A stretch of DNA of 26,904 nucleotides from a virus (IMGVR_UViG_3300027760_000071:1-26904); one strand, 5' to 3'; shown: positions 21,435-26,859, counted from the stretch's first letter. Numbers and translations are program-made. Notes: generated by a model from the sequence alone, not told the origin.

Positions 21435-21463
21435 TTGACATTTCCCCTAGATTGTGCGATAAT
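21435..21463 (+). promoter_or_regulatory. Consensus leaderless promoter TTGACA-N17-GATAAT
   Basis: The -10 ends 6 nt before ATG 21470. Confidence 0.8.
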
Positions 21464-21469
21464 TAATAC

Positions 21470-21634
21470 ATGACCCAAACAATGAGAACGATTGACGAAT
21501 TAGTCAATGAGATGTATATGGACAATGAGCCACATCTCGAATACATGGAGAATATGAACGGTGGGGATTGTGATTGTAACATCCACACTACCTTGAATAC
21601 AATAGTCAAATACTGGTGGGATGAGGAGAACTGA
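21470..21634 (+). CDS. 54-residue acidic protein, unknown
   Basis: The product (MTQTMRTIDELVNEMYMDNE ..., GGDCDCNIHTTLNTIVKYWW) has a CxC and an aromatic C-terminus. The perfect promoter ending 6 nt before ATG, with no ribosome site, predicts a leaderless mRNA. The next gene starts in TGATG at its stop. Unrecognised family. Confidence 0.65.
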   Translation: MTQTMRTIDELVNEMYMDNEPHLEYMENMNGGDCDCNIHTTLNTIVKYWWDEEN

Positions 21635-21801
21635 TGTTAGGTTATACATATAAGGATATACAAGCCTTTGGTAATAGTTTGACTTGGGCTATTGATACCG
21701 CCAAATCTCAGGGTAATGAGCAACAATGGAAACAATTATTAATAGTATGGGATTTCTTTGAAGGATTATTAGCAGAGGGGTATGTAGAAGATGTGGAGTA
21801 A
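21634..21801 (+). CDS. 55-residue protein, unknown
   Basis: Starts in TGATG, with GAGGAG about 6 nt upstream. The product (MLGYTYKDIQAFGNSLTWAI ..., LLIVWDFFEGLLAEGYVEDV) is helical and hydrophobic-acidic. Overlaps the next gene by 11 nt (ATGTGGAGTAA). Function unknown. Confidence 0.65.
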   Translation: MLGYTYKDIQAFGNSLTWAIDTAKSQGNEQQWKQLLIVWDFFEGLLAEGYVEDVE

Positions 21802-22021
21802 GTATACATTTGTTTGTGACCCTGATGAGTGTGATGCTCTTCTTGAGTTTACCGCCAGGGATGGCTTTGGCTTTCCTTTGGGATCTGTAAAGATGACCTG
21901 CCCCTGTGGACGCAAGATGGCCTATATTGGTTATGAAGATGCTTGGGAGCCTATCCTTGCAGATGTGACGAAGGTCACACCCCGTACAGTTGTCAAAATC
22001 AACACCAACCCGTATAATTAA
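21791..22021 (+). CDS. 76-residue zinc-binding-like protein
   Basis: FVCDPDECDALLEF and MTCPCGRKM provide two Cys pairs (CxxxxC and CxC) about 25 residues apart, with a strand pattern typical of zinc ribbons. The 3' end of the gene also carries a perfect Crp-like palindrome and the -35 and -10 of the next gene. Starts inside the previous gene's last codons. Function unknown. Confidence 0.65.
   Translation: MWSKYTFVCDPDECDALLEFTARDGFGFPLGSVKMTCPCGRKMAYIGYEDAWEPILADVTKVTPRTVVKINTNPYN
21964..22018 (+). promoter_or_regulatory. Palindrome and promoter inside a coding end
   Basis: TGTGACGAAGGTCACA (21964-21979, perfect half-sites), then TTGTCA (21990-21995)-N17-TATAAT (22013-22018), 7 nt before ATG 22026. 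The palindrome centre is about 54 bp upstream of the predicted start, close to the spacing at 16978. Confidence 0.7.
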
Positions 22022-22025
22022 TACT

Positions 22026-22181
22026 ATGAACCCAAACACACTGATAGAGTATATAAAGATAAACATCATCTCTCTAGAGCAAGACCTAGAAAACGAGGAC
22101 GGTGCTGATAGCATTGTTCCTTACCTTGAAGGTGCCATTGATGTATCCCGCCATTATTTGGAGGCAGTCAATGGAGAATAA
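22026..22181 (+). CDS. 51-residue acidic helical protein
   Basis: The product (MNPNTLIEYIKINIISLEQD ...) is helical. Its end, EGAIDVSRHYLEAVNGE, loosely resembles the end of the next protein (EGYLDGLSELYGL...). ATG 22026 follows TATAAT by 7 nt; upstream in-frame starts lie before the promoter and are rejected. Overlaps the next gene by 11 nt (ATGGAGAATAA). Confidence 0.65.
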   Translation: MNPNTLIEYIKINIISLEQDLENEDGADSIVPYLEGAIDVSRHYLEAVNGE

Positions 22182-22431
22182 CACAACGCTTGACCCATAT
22201 CTACGCAAACAAGTTGATTTAGGTATGGACGGTGCAGACATAATGCATGGCCACTTAAAGACTATGATGTATGAGGCTGAAAAGCAATTGGCTGAGTATG
22301 TTGACAACGATGATGAACAGTATGACCAAACAGTTAATCGTTTACACCTTGAAGGATACCTTGACGGTTTGTCAGAACTATATGGTTTGACATATGCTAT
22401 TGCTTTTGCCAAAGGAGAAGTTAATGGATAA
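22171..22431 (+). CDS. 86-residue acidic helical protein, unknown
   Basis: ATG 22171 follows GGAGG by about 8 nt. The product (MENNTTLDPYLRKQVDLGMD ...) is helical, with a conserved-looking HLEGYLDGLSELYGLTYAIA near the end. Overlaps the next start by 8 nt. Function unknown. Confidence 0.65.
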   Translation: MENNTTLDPYLRKQVDLGMDGADIMHGHLKTMMYEAEKQLAEYVDNDDEQYDQTVNRLHLEGYLDGLSELYGLTYAIAFAKGEVNG

Positions 22432-22858
22432 CTTTATTGAAATGACTGAAGAAGAATGGTTTAACACTTATAAGCCTATTAAGAATCATCTTGAAACCAC
22501 ATCTTCATTTGACGGACACATGTTTGAGACATATGGCTCAGAGGTAGAGTTTGTTAAGACCCAAGACACTGATAAGATATGGATGCTTGGCGACGGTGAC
22601 GACGGTGGCATGTATATCTGGAACGGCTGGGGATTTGTAAATAGAATAGGATACTTTGTCACTGAGGTACCCTGCCCACCTGACACGACTATTCAGGTCC
22701 AAGTTGGTATCCCATGGTACTACTGTGAGGCCTGCGACTCAGAATTGGAAGACCCTGATAATCTTATCAGAGATGCCTTCCAAGAGCATGATTTGGAAAA
22801 ATGCCCTAATTGTGCTACACTTGAAGAAATGACCCTAGTAGGATTGGATAACAAATGA
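22424..22858 (+). CDS. 144-residue protein with C-terminal zinc ribbon
   Basis: ATG 22424 follows AAAGGAGAAG. The N-terminal 90 residues include GDGDDGGMYIWNGWGFVNRI, an aromatic strand-rich stretch. The C-terminus has YYCEACDSELE and LEKCPNCATLEE, two CxxC knuckles about 30 residues apart. Overlaps the next gene by ATGA. Function unknown. Confidence 0.7.
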   Translation: MDNFIEMTEEEWFNTYKPIKNHLETTSSFDGHMFETYGSEVEFVKTQDTDKIWMLGDGDDGGMYIWNGWGFVNRIGYFVTEVPCPPDTTIQVQVGIPWYYCEACDSELEDPDNLIRDAFQEHDLEKCPNCATLEEMTLVGLDNK

Positions 22859-23184
22859 AAACACAAGTAAGAGATTTAGTATTGGTAGGAAGTTTTGCTG
22901 TTGACTCAGGCCAAGCAATGGTAGGCGACCCATGCTACCTTGACGGCTGGAAAACAAATAAAGGTGAAGAATGGAACTTAGAGGGTAAGGCTGGAGATTA
23001 CTCTTATCATGGTGCTAGTGCTATGACCCTTGCGGCAGACGCAGGAGTTTTAGGTGACGGTAGTGCAGTAGTATTTAATACTGGATATGGTGACGGTTAC
23101 TATCCTGTCTATGTGCAATATAACGAAGACGGACGAATTGTCAAAGTAGTAATTGATTTTGCCGATGATGTGGAGTCAGAGTAA
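22855..23184 (+). CDS. DUF4241-like protein
   Basis: A 109-residue protein with FAVDSGQAMVGDPCYLDGW, the start motif of DUF4241-like proteins, and GDGSAVVFNTGYGDGYYPVY near the end. A small beta-sandwich is likely. Members are common in phages and bacteria with unknown function. Coupled by ATGA before and TAATG after. Confidence 0.65.
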   Translation: MKTQVRDLVLVGSFAVDSGQAMVGDPCYLDGWKTNKGEEWNLEGKAGDYSYHGASAMTLAADAGVLGDGSAVVFNTGYGDGYYPVYVQYNEDGRIVKVVIDFADDVESE

Positions 23185-23549
23185 TGGGTGCACGGATCAA
23201 CTATGTATTTAAAGACTCATTAACTAAGCCTTCAGTTGTACTTTACAGTCACTGGGGTGAGACCGAATGGCAGCGGGACCTAGCAATGGCCCTGCAGCAT
23301 TCAAAGCCTAGGTGGATAGACGCCTCATATGGTACCCGTATGATGATTAGTTATCTTACGCAAGACTCAGTCTTAGATGAGACAGGGTTTGGTATCTATG
23401 CTATTAATAACGATGAGTATGAATTTTGGGACACCACTGTAATCATCGACTTCAATACTAAGACTATCTATGAACTGGGCTCAGACATCCAAGTCAATTG
23501 GGACTTATTCGTAGCAGCCTATCGTCCAGTTTTAATGGAGCAAATCTAG
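23184..23549 (+). CDS. 121-residue protein, unknown
   Basis: Starts in TAATG. The product (MGARINYVFKDSLTKPSVVL ..., YSHWGETEWQRDLAMALQHS) resembles in pattern small phage proteins with a VVLYSHWGE strand, whose function I do not know. Residues 60-100 are strand-rich. Last gene before a strong terminator. Confidence 0.65.
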   Translation: MGARINYVFKDSLTKPSVVLYSHWGETEWQRDLAMALQHSKPRWIDASYGTRMMISYLTQDSVLDETGFGIYAINNDEYEFWDTTVIIDFNTKTIYELGSDIQVNWDLFVAAYRPVLMEQI

Positions 23550-23575
23550 GGAGTGGGTCCTCTAGATTATAGGGT

Positions 23576-23616
23576 GGAAGGGGCAGGCGTGGGGCTTGCT
23601 CTTTCCCCCATTTTTT
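23576..23616 (+). terminator. Strong Rho-independent terminator
   Basis: A 13-bp stem (three G-U pairs) between GGAAGGGGCAGGC and GCTTGCTCTTTCC, loop GTGGG, then CCCATTTTTT. Confidence 0.8.
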
Positions 23617-23624
23617 GGTACAAT
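23596..23624 (+). promoter_or_regulatory. Promoter overlapping the terminator
   Basis: TTGCTC (23596-23601)-N17-TACAAT (23619-23624), with TGG before the -10. The -35 lies in the 3' arm of the terminator stem. Confidence 0.6.
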
Positions 23625-23641
23625 GGATACAAGGGAGAACT

Positions 23642-23848
23642 ATGCGTATAAGCAGACGAGTCACAGAGGAAGAAAAGGTTGCCAATAAACTAGGCAATAC
23701 TATTTCTGACCTGCGAGTTGATTTGGAATTGGTCGGGGAATACATAGCAAAATCTCAGCCCTATGTAGTGTATAATCGTTTACAGGTAATAGCAGAATCA
23801 GCCAAAGAAACTAAGGAAGGTACAAATTATGCCAGCAACAACTTTTGA
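23642..23848 (+). CDS. 68-residue helical protein, unknown
   Basis: ATG 23642 follows AAGGGAG by about 5 nt. The product (MRISRRVTEEEKVANKLGNT ...) is basic at the start, then helical. Overlaps the next gene by 20 nt. Function unknown. Confidence 0.65.
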   Translation: MRISRRVTEEEKVANKLGNTISDLRVDLELVGEYIAKSQPYVVYNRLQVIAESAKETKEGTNYASNNF

Positions 23849-24089
23849 AAAGAAAGCGTTAATCCTTGGACAGTTATGGATTAATTTTAAAGCAGAGGAT
23901 GAGTGGGTAGACTTCTTTGTTTACAATGATTTAGGTTTGCCACTTGCTTTTGCATTTGCCGAGGGAATAATTAATCAAACTCCAACACTAGAGCAATACA
24001 TAAACGAGACATGGGATTTATTTATTGAAGGTCTTGGCGTTGAGGATACAGGGTTTGAACACATTGAAGAGTTAGTCGATAACGACTGA
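23829..24089 (+). CDS. 86-residue acidic protein, unknown
   Basis: ATG 23829 follows AAGGAAGGT. The product (MPATTFEKKALILGQLWINF ...) is acidic with an aromatic core (EDEWVDFFVYNDLGLPLAFA) and a C-terminal acidic helix. No family recognised. Last gene before the repeat-rich region. Confidence 0.65.
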   Translation: MPATTFEKKALILGQLWINFKAEDEWVDFFVYNDLGLPLAFAFAEGIINQTPTLEQYINETWDLFIEGLGVEDTGFEHIEELVDND

Positions 24090-24095
24090 CCTTCT

Positions 24096-24111
24096 GTGCC
24101 CGAAAGGGCAC
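24096..24111 (+). terminator. GNRA-capped hairpin after stop
   Basis: GTGCCC-GAAA-GGGCAC, a 6-bp stem with a GAAA tetraloop, 6 nt past the stop. No U-run follows. A related TGCCC-N5-GGGCA hairpin lies at 26071-26085. Confidence 0.5.
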
Positions 24112-24135
24112 GTGCATTATCATTCAACAAACCAT

Positions 24136-24207
24136 CAAACCTTATATCTAAAAGACATTACGAACCTCCAAACCTTTCCCCCTCCAAAACATTACGATCC
24201 AAACCTT
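24136..24207. repeat. CAAACCTT triplet of short repeats, left of the 83-residue gene
   Basis: CAAACCTT at 24136, 24169 and 24200, with CATTACGA at 24156 and 24190 between them. Four inverse copies (AAGGTTTG) lie right of the gene at 24524, 24597, 24656 and 24664. Confidence 0.7.
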
Positions 24208-24221
24208 TATTTCCCCAATGG

Positions 24222-24230
24222 TGGTATAAT
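24222..24230 (+). promoter_or_regulatory. Leaderless extended -10 (TGG-TATAAT)
   Basis: TGGTATAAT ending 6 nt before ATG 24237. Confidence 0.7.
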
Positions 24231-24236
24231 TTGTAT

Positions 24237-24488
24237 ATGAGTCCTAGACACTTTGCTAAATATGCTAAACAAGATCCTAAACAATATAAGGCATTCTCTG
24301 ATTCTATGTGGAATGGTTTTGTATCTGCTACTAAGCATGTTCCCTTTATGGGTAAGTTCTTTTCTTTCACTCCCGCCCCAGAAATCCTTAATAATCCTAT
24401 TAGTAATGGCGAAGCCATTGGTGTTGCGCTTGGAGATCTCTACGATTTATCGCAGGGGATAGACAAGCAAGAACCACCAGTAGAATAA
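24237..24488 (+). CDS. 83-residue protein, unknown
   Basis: The product (MSPRHFAKYAKQDPKQYKAF ..., MGKFFSFTPAPEILNNPISN) is basic at the start and acidic at the end. The frame is open upstream to 24096, but the promoter at 24222 and the repeats make ATG 24237 the likely start. It is enclosed by inverted sets of AAGGTTTG/CAAACCTT repeats and followed by a perfect terminator. Being inside the candidate origin region, it could be a replication-linked protein, but no motif shows this. Confidence 0.65.
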   Translation: MSPRHFAKYAKQDPKQYKAFSDSMWNGFVSATKHVPFMGKFFSFTPAPEILNNPISNGEAIGVALGDLYDLSQGIDKQEPPVE

Positions 24489-24560
24489 CAAACCATTATC
24501 TCCTGGTTTCTTTAAATAACATAAAGGTTTGTTTAAAAAACATTACGATTATCGACAATT

Positions 24561-24586
24561 TCTCCCTGGTTTTGGGAGATTTTTTT
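24561..24586 (+). terminator. Perfect Rho-independent terminator
   Basis: TCTCCC-TGGTTTT-GGGAGA followed by TTTTTTT. Confidence 0.9.
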
Positions 24587-24611
24587 ATGTGGTTTTAAGG
24601 TTTGAAAGGAC

Positions 24612-24640
24612 TTGACAAACCATTATATCTGTGATATCAT
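24612..24640 (+). promoter_or_regulatory. Consensus promoter TTGACA-N17-TATCAT without a gene
   Basis: The predicted start is near 24647. The following 250 nt have no reading frame of note, so it may make an untranslated RNA or a replication primer. Confidence 0.6.
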
Positions 24641-24892
24641 CCGCTGCGAGGATATAAGGTTTGAAGGTTTGACAATATGAAGGTTTTGTGATAGGAGGTT
24701 TGGGGCCCCAAGACATTACGAACGCCTCTATAAAAGCGCTCCATCCTCCACTAGTCTCCACTTCACTCCACTTCTACCCTATCTAATAATATTATCAGTA
24801 AGATTATTATGTGGATAAACCTGTGGATAACTTCTTAAGTAAAGGCTAAGAAACCTTAAGTAAAGGCTAAGAACCTGTGGATAACTCTCTGA

Positions 24893-24898
24893 TATACT
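24893..24898 (+). promoter_or_regulatory. Leaderless -10 (TATACT) beside a DnaA box
   Basis: TATACT ending 6 nt before ATG 24905. The DnaA box 24876-24884 lies in the region a -35/spacer would occupy, so DnaA binding could block the promoter. Confidence 0.6.
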
Positions 24899-24904
24899 TA
24901 GTAT

Positions 24905-25024
24905 ATGACAGAACAAACCGAAGAAAAGATCCCAGGATATAAGCAAAACCCTCCTGATTGGTGTGATGATTGTACTATCCAAGATAGTGTTTGTACAATA
25001 TGTGGCTGTAGCCATAACTGCTAA
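24905..25024 (+). CDS. 39-residue Cys-rich zinc-finger-like protein
   Basis: The product (MTEQTEEKIPGYKQNPPDWC ..., DDCTIQDSVCTICGCSHNC) has CxxC, then CxxCxC and a final Cys with His, enough for one or two zinc sites. Leaderless start 6 nt after TATACT. It sits between DnaA boxes in the candidate origin. A small DNA-binding or redox role is possible; nothing proves it. Confidence 0.55.
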   Translation: MTEQTEEKIPGYKQNPPDWCDDCTIQDSVCTICGCSHNC

Positions 25025-25053
25025 ACCTGTGGATAACCGACGGTAAATAAAGA

Positions 25054-25368
25054 TTACGATACACCCTTTATAGCCCTATTGACCATACGGATCAAACCTT
25101 TTCGAGTTATCTTCGACGCATCAAATGTCTCAGTATATCCCCCTTGTGGCATATCTGCCTTATCCAGGAAATGTCCATACTTGGAAGTAAGGGTTTGTAC
25201 TACTAGGGATTCTATGGCTCTCGCTTCATCCCGTTCGGGAAATGCCCAATATTTTATGAGTATCCAACCCTTGGTCCTATGGCTCGCAAACCTTCTACCT
25301 GAGACATCAGATATACCTATCTTGATAGCCTTATGCATTGGGCTGTATAGTATATATAGCAGGGTCAT
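25054..25368 (-). CDS. GIY-YIG-like (T5orf172/MUG113-type) nuclease-domain protein
   Basis: A 104-residue protein. LLYILYSPMHKAIKIGISDV (3-22) matches the strand-turn-KIGI core of the T5orf172/MUG113 branch of GIY-YIG proteins. Arg25 and Arg26 and His30 lie where the catalytic Arg region is expected, and Glu53 (ARAIESLVV) fits the metal-binding Glu. GGYTETF resembles the later Tyr/Glu motif. The branch includes homing-type and T5-phage proteins. ATG 25368 is chosen because TATAAT ends 6 nt before it; longer frames run over the divergent promoter. It is divergent from an HNH gene. A free-standing homing endonuclease is possible. Confidence 0.6.
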   Translation of the reverse strand: MTLLYILYSPMHKAIKIGISDVSGRRFASHRTKGWILIKYWAFPERDEARAIESLVVQTLTSKYGHFLDKADMPQGGYTETFDASKITRKGLIRMVNRAIKGVS

Positions 25369-25374
25369 ATGTAC

Positions 25375-25410
25375 ATTATACTTGACATCCCCTGCCAAAT
25401 CTGAGATAAT
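25375..25410. promoter_or_regulatory. Divergent leaderless promoters of the GIY-YIG-like and HNH genes
   Basis: Minus-strand -10 TATAAT (25375-25380), 6 nt from ATG 25368. Plus-strand TTGACA (25382-25387)-N17-GATAAT (25405-25410), 6 nt from ATG 25417. The plus -35 sits 1 bp from the minus -10. Confidence 0.75.
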
Positions 25411-25416
25411 GGTTGT

Positions 25417-25860
25417 ATGTATCCTAACTGTGGAACCTATGCTGGCTATCGCAAACACCATAACCACAAGACTAAACCATGTATTGAGTGTTTGGCTGCA
25501 TCAGGTGTCTACAATAGATTACGATATGCCAAGAATAATCGTGCACATGTAACTGCTAAGTATCGTGCCTCAAACCTTGATAAAGTAAGAGATAGGGAAA
25601 GATCTAAGAATAGGCGACGCAGAGCAAAGATTACGAACGACTATAATGAACTCCAGGTTATATCTGTCTATGGGATTGATTGCTACTTATGTGGGTTAGA
25701 GATTGACTTTATGGCTCCCCGAAAATGTGGGGTCAAGGGCTGGGAGCAGGGTTTGCATATCGATCATCTTGTTCCTATTGCAAAGGGTGGCTCAGATACA
25801 TTGGAAAATGTCAGACCAGCACATGGTTTATGCAATTTAAGAAAGTGGGCAAATATATGA
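25417..25860 (+). CDS. HNH endonuclease
   Basis: A 147-residue protein. The N-terminus has a Cys/His motif (CGTYAGYRKHHNHKTKPCIE then C), common at the start of small actinophage proteins. A basic linker (RDRERSKNRRRRAK) follows. Residues 89-140 are the HNH domain: CYLCGLEI with a CxxC, HIDHLVPIAKGG with His114 and His117, Asn131 in LENVRP, and HGLCN with a second Cys pair. HNH enzymes cut DNA as homing, packaging or restriction-type nucleases. Here the enzyme is not beside terminase genes, so a homing or replication-linked role is more likely. Leaderless promoter 6 nt upstream. Confidence 0.9.
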   Translation: MYPNCGTYAGYRKHHNHKTKPCIECLAASGVYNRLRYAKNNRAHVTAKYRASNLDKVRDRERSKNRRRRAKITNDYNELQVISVYGIDCYLCGLEIDFMAPRKCGVKGWEQGLHIDHLVPIAKGGSDTLENVRPAHGLCNLRKWANI

Positions 25861-26063
25861 TTAACATGGAAATACCTGATCCATTTCAAACCTTTGTAGC
25901 CAATAAATACGCCAATGCCAAAGGGTATGTTCATGACTGGTTTAGTGGTGAATGGTCTTATAGATGTTTAACTTGTAAGGATGATCTATCTGCTCCGTCC
26001 CGCAAAATTATGACAAAGATTCGTCTCTATCATACAAGGAATGAGTGCTTAGGGGGATACTAA
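25857..26063 (+). CDS. 68-residue protein with zinc-finger-like CxxC and HxxxxxC
   Basis: Overlaps the HNH stop by ATGA. RCLTCKDDLSAPSRKIMTKI then RLYHTRNECLGGY supply CxxC and a later His and Cys, like a C2HC-type zinc finger. Long upstream extension in the same frame belongs to the HNH gene's shadow. Coupling suggests a joint role with the HNH protein. Function unknown. Confidence 0.6.
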   Translation: MINMEIPDPFQTFVANKYANAKGYVHDWFSGEWSYRCLTCKDDLSAPSRKIMTKIRLYHTRNECLGGY

Positions 26064-26070
26064 CCACTAG

Positions 26071-26085
26071 TGCCCGTGTAGGGCA
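26071..26085. terminator. Hairpin between convergent genes
   Basis: TGCCC-GTGTA-GGGCA, no clear U-tract; similar in stem to 24096. Confidence 0.4.
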
Positions 26086-26103
26086 TAGGAAGGTTTATTA
26101 CCT

Positions 26104-26682
26104 CTATTTTTCGCCGAACTTTAATTCATAATTTTTATCCTTAGTAAACCACAAAAGGACCGAGTACCTGTCTTCATTTATAAATTTTACTTCATGAAAA
26201 GATGTATTTTCCGCCGACTTAAATATAACTAAATCTCCAGACATGGGCATAATTTCCAGACTAAGGTACGGGAACTCCAATGGGCCAGAGTTGTTAGGAG
26301 TATTTAAGTACAATATAGCGCTGTATTCGTAATGATCATTAAACCCAGAGTCTGTGTCTAAGTGTCCACTAACTTGAGCGCCAGGTAATTGTTTTGCTAA
26401 CCAAAACGATGAAAGATATAATTGTTGATTATCCTTAAATTCATCTGATATAGATTTTACTGAAAGATTAATAATTGTTTCTATTTTGTTTTGTATTTCG
26501 TCTATACCAGTAATAATTTTTGCTGATTGTTGTTTGTGAAATTTGTCATCTCCAAACATTTTTTGGAATCTTAGTCTTTTTGGTCCAGTAATAAAAGAAT
26601 CTTGATTTTTGTTTATATAATTAATTATAAATTCAGCATCTTCACTGTTTATAGAATTTTTTAATACTCTTACTGGCTCCAT
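26104..26682 (-). CDS. Third 2OG-Fe(II) oxygenase-like protein
   Basis: A 192-residue protein. SGHLDTDSG (His107-x-Asp109), TSFHEVKF (His163) and EDRYSVLLWF (Arg172) make the full iron and 2OG signature, with GPLEFPYL and MSGDLVIF between, typical of the P4H-like group. ATG 26682 lies 7 nt after TGGTATACT; upstream frames overlap the divergent gene and are rejected. It is monocistronic and 22 kb from the other two oxygenases, so it may be expressed early on its own. Substrate unknown; protein or nucleic-acid hydroxylation are both possible. Confidence 0.75.
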   Translation of the reverse strand: MEPVRVLKNSINSEDAEFIINYINKNQDSFITGPKRLRFQKMFGDDKFHKQQSAKIITGIDEIQNKIETIINLSVKSISDEFKDNQQLYLSSFWLAKQLPGAQVSGHLDTDSGFNDHYEYSAILYLNTPNNSGPLEFPYLSLEIMPMSGDLVIFKSAENTSFHEVKFINEDRYSVLLWFTKDKNYELKFGEK

Positions 26683-26683
26683 A

Positions 26684-26712
26684 TTGACAAGTATACCATG
26701 AAGTGGTATGAT
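26684..26712. promoter_or_regulatory. Interleaved divergent leaderless promoters
   Basis: Plus strand: TTGACA (26684-26689)-N17-TATGAT (26707-26712), 6 nt before ATG 26719. Minus strand: TGGTATACT (26690-26698), 7 nt before ATG 26682. The minus -10 lies inside the plus spacer, so the two promoters should exclude each other. Confidence 0.75.
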
Positions 26713-26718
26713 GTATAT

Positions 26719-26859
26719 ATGACATGTACAAAGTATGGGTGCGACTACCAATTAGACCTTGATGGCCAGGTAACCTGTGCTGTTTGTGGGGCTATGGATG
26801 ATGACGCATCAACTCCAATAACATTAGATATGTTTGAGGCTCAGGTTGATTTTGAGTGA
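26719..26859 (+). CDS. 46-residue zinc-knuckle protein
   Basis: The product (MTCTKYGCDYQLDLDGQVTC then AVCGAMDDD...) has CxxxxC and CxxC, a mini zinc ribbon with an acidic tail. Leaderless start with a consensus promoter. Function unknown. Confidence 0.65.
   Translation: MTCTKYGCDYQLDLDGQVTCAVCGAMDDDASTPITLDMFEAQVDFE

Larger units (their letters stand above)
24489..24904. other. Repeat-rich non-coding region, candidate replication origin
   Basis: No gene seen in this 416-nt stretch. It contains, in order: AAGGTTTG (24524), CATTACGA (24541), the terminator, AAGGTTTG (24597), a promoter (24612), AAGGTTTG twice in tandem (24656, 24664), a 12-bp TTGGGGCCCCAA palindrome near 24700, CATTACGA (24714), an AT-rich segment (24780-24810), inverted DnaA boxes TGTGGATAA (24810 and 24822), two copies of a TTAAGTAAAGGCTAAGAA direct repeat (about 24835-24873), and TGTGGATAA (24876). 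Another box lies at 25028. Iterons, DnaA boxes and an AT-rich tract together are origin-like. Confidence 0.5.
24810..25036. repeat. Four perfect DnaA boxes (TGTGGATAA) and a 21-bp direct repeat
   Basis: Boxes at 24810-24818, 24822-24830, 24876-24884 and 25028-25036, all in one orientation. Between the second and third is a duplicated unit of about 21 bp (TTAAGTAAAGGCTAAGAAAC). Confidence 0.75.

Noticed and set aside
24096-24236. N-terminal extension of the 83-residue protein
   Set aside because: It would cover a hairpin, three CAAACCTT repeats and the promoter TGGTATAAT, and its composition is not protein-like.
25079-25552. Plus-strand 157-residue frame over the GIY-YIG-like gene
   Set aside because: Antisense to the KIGI-motif protein, and it runs across the divergent promoters into the HNH gene in another frame.
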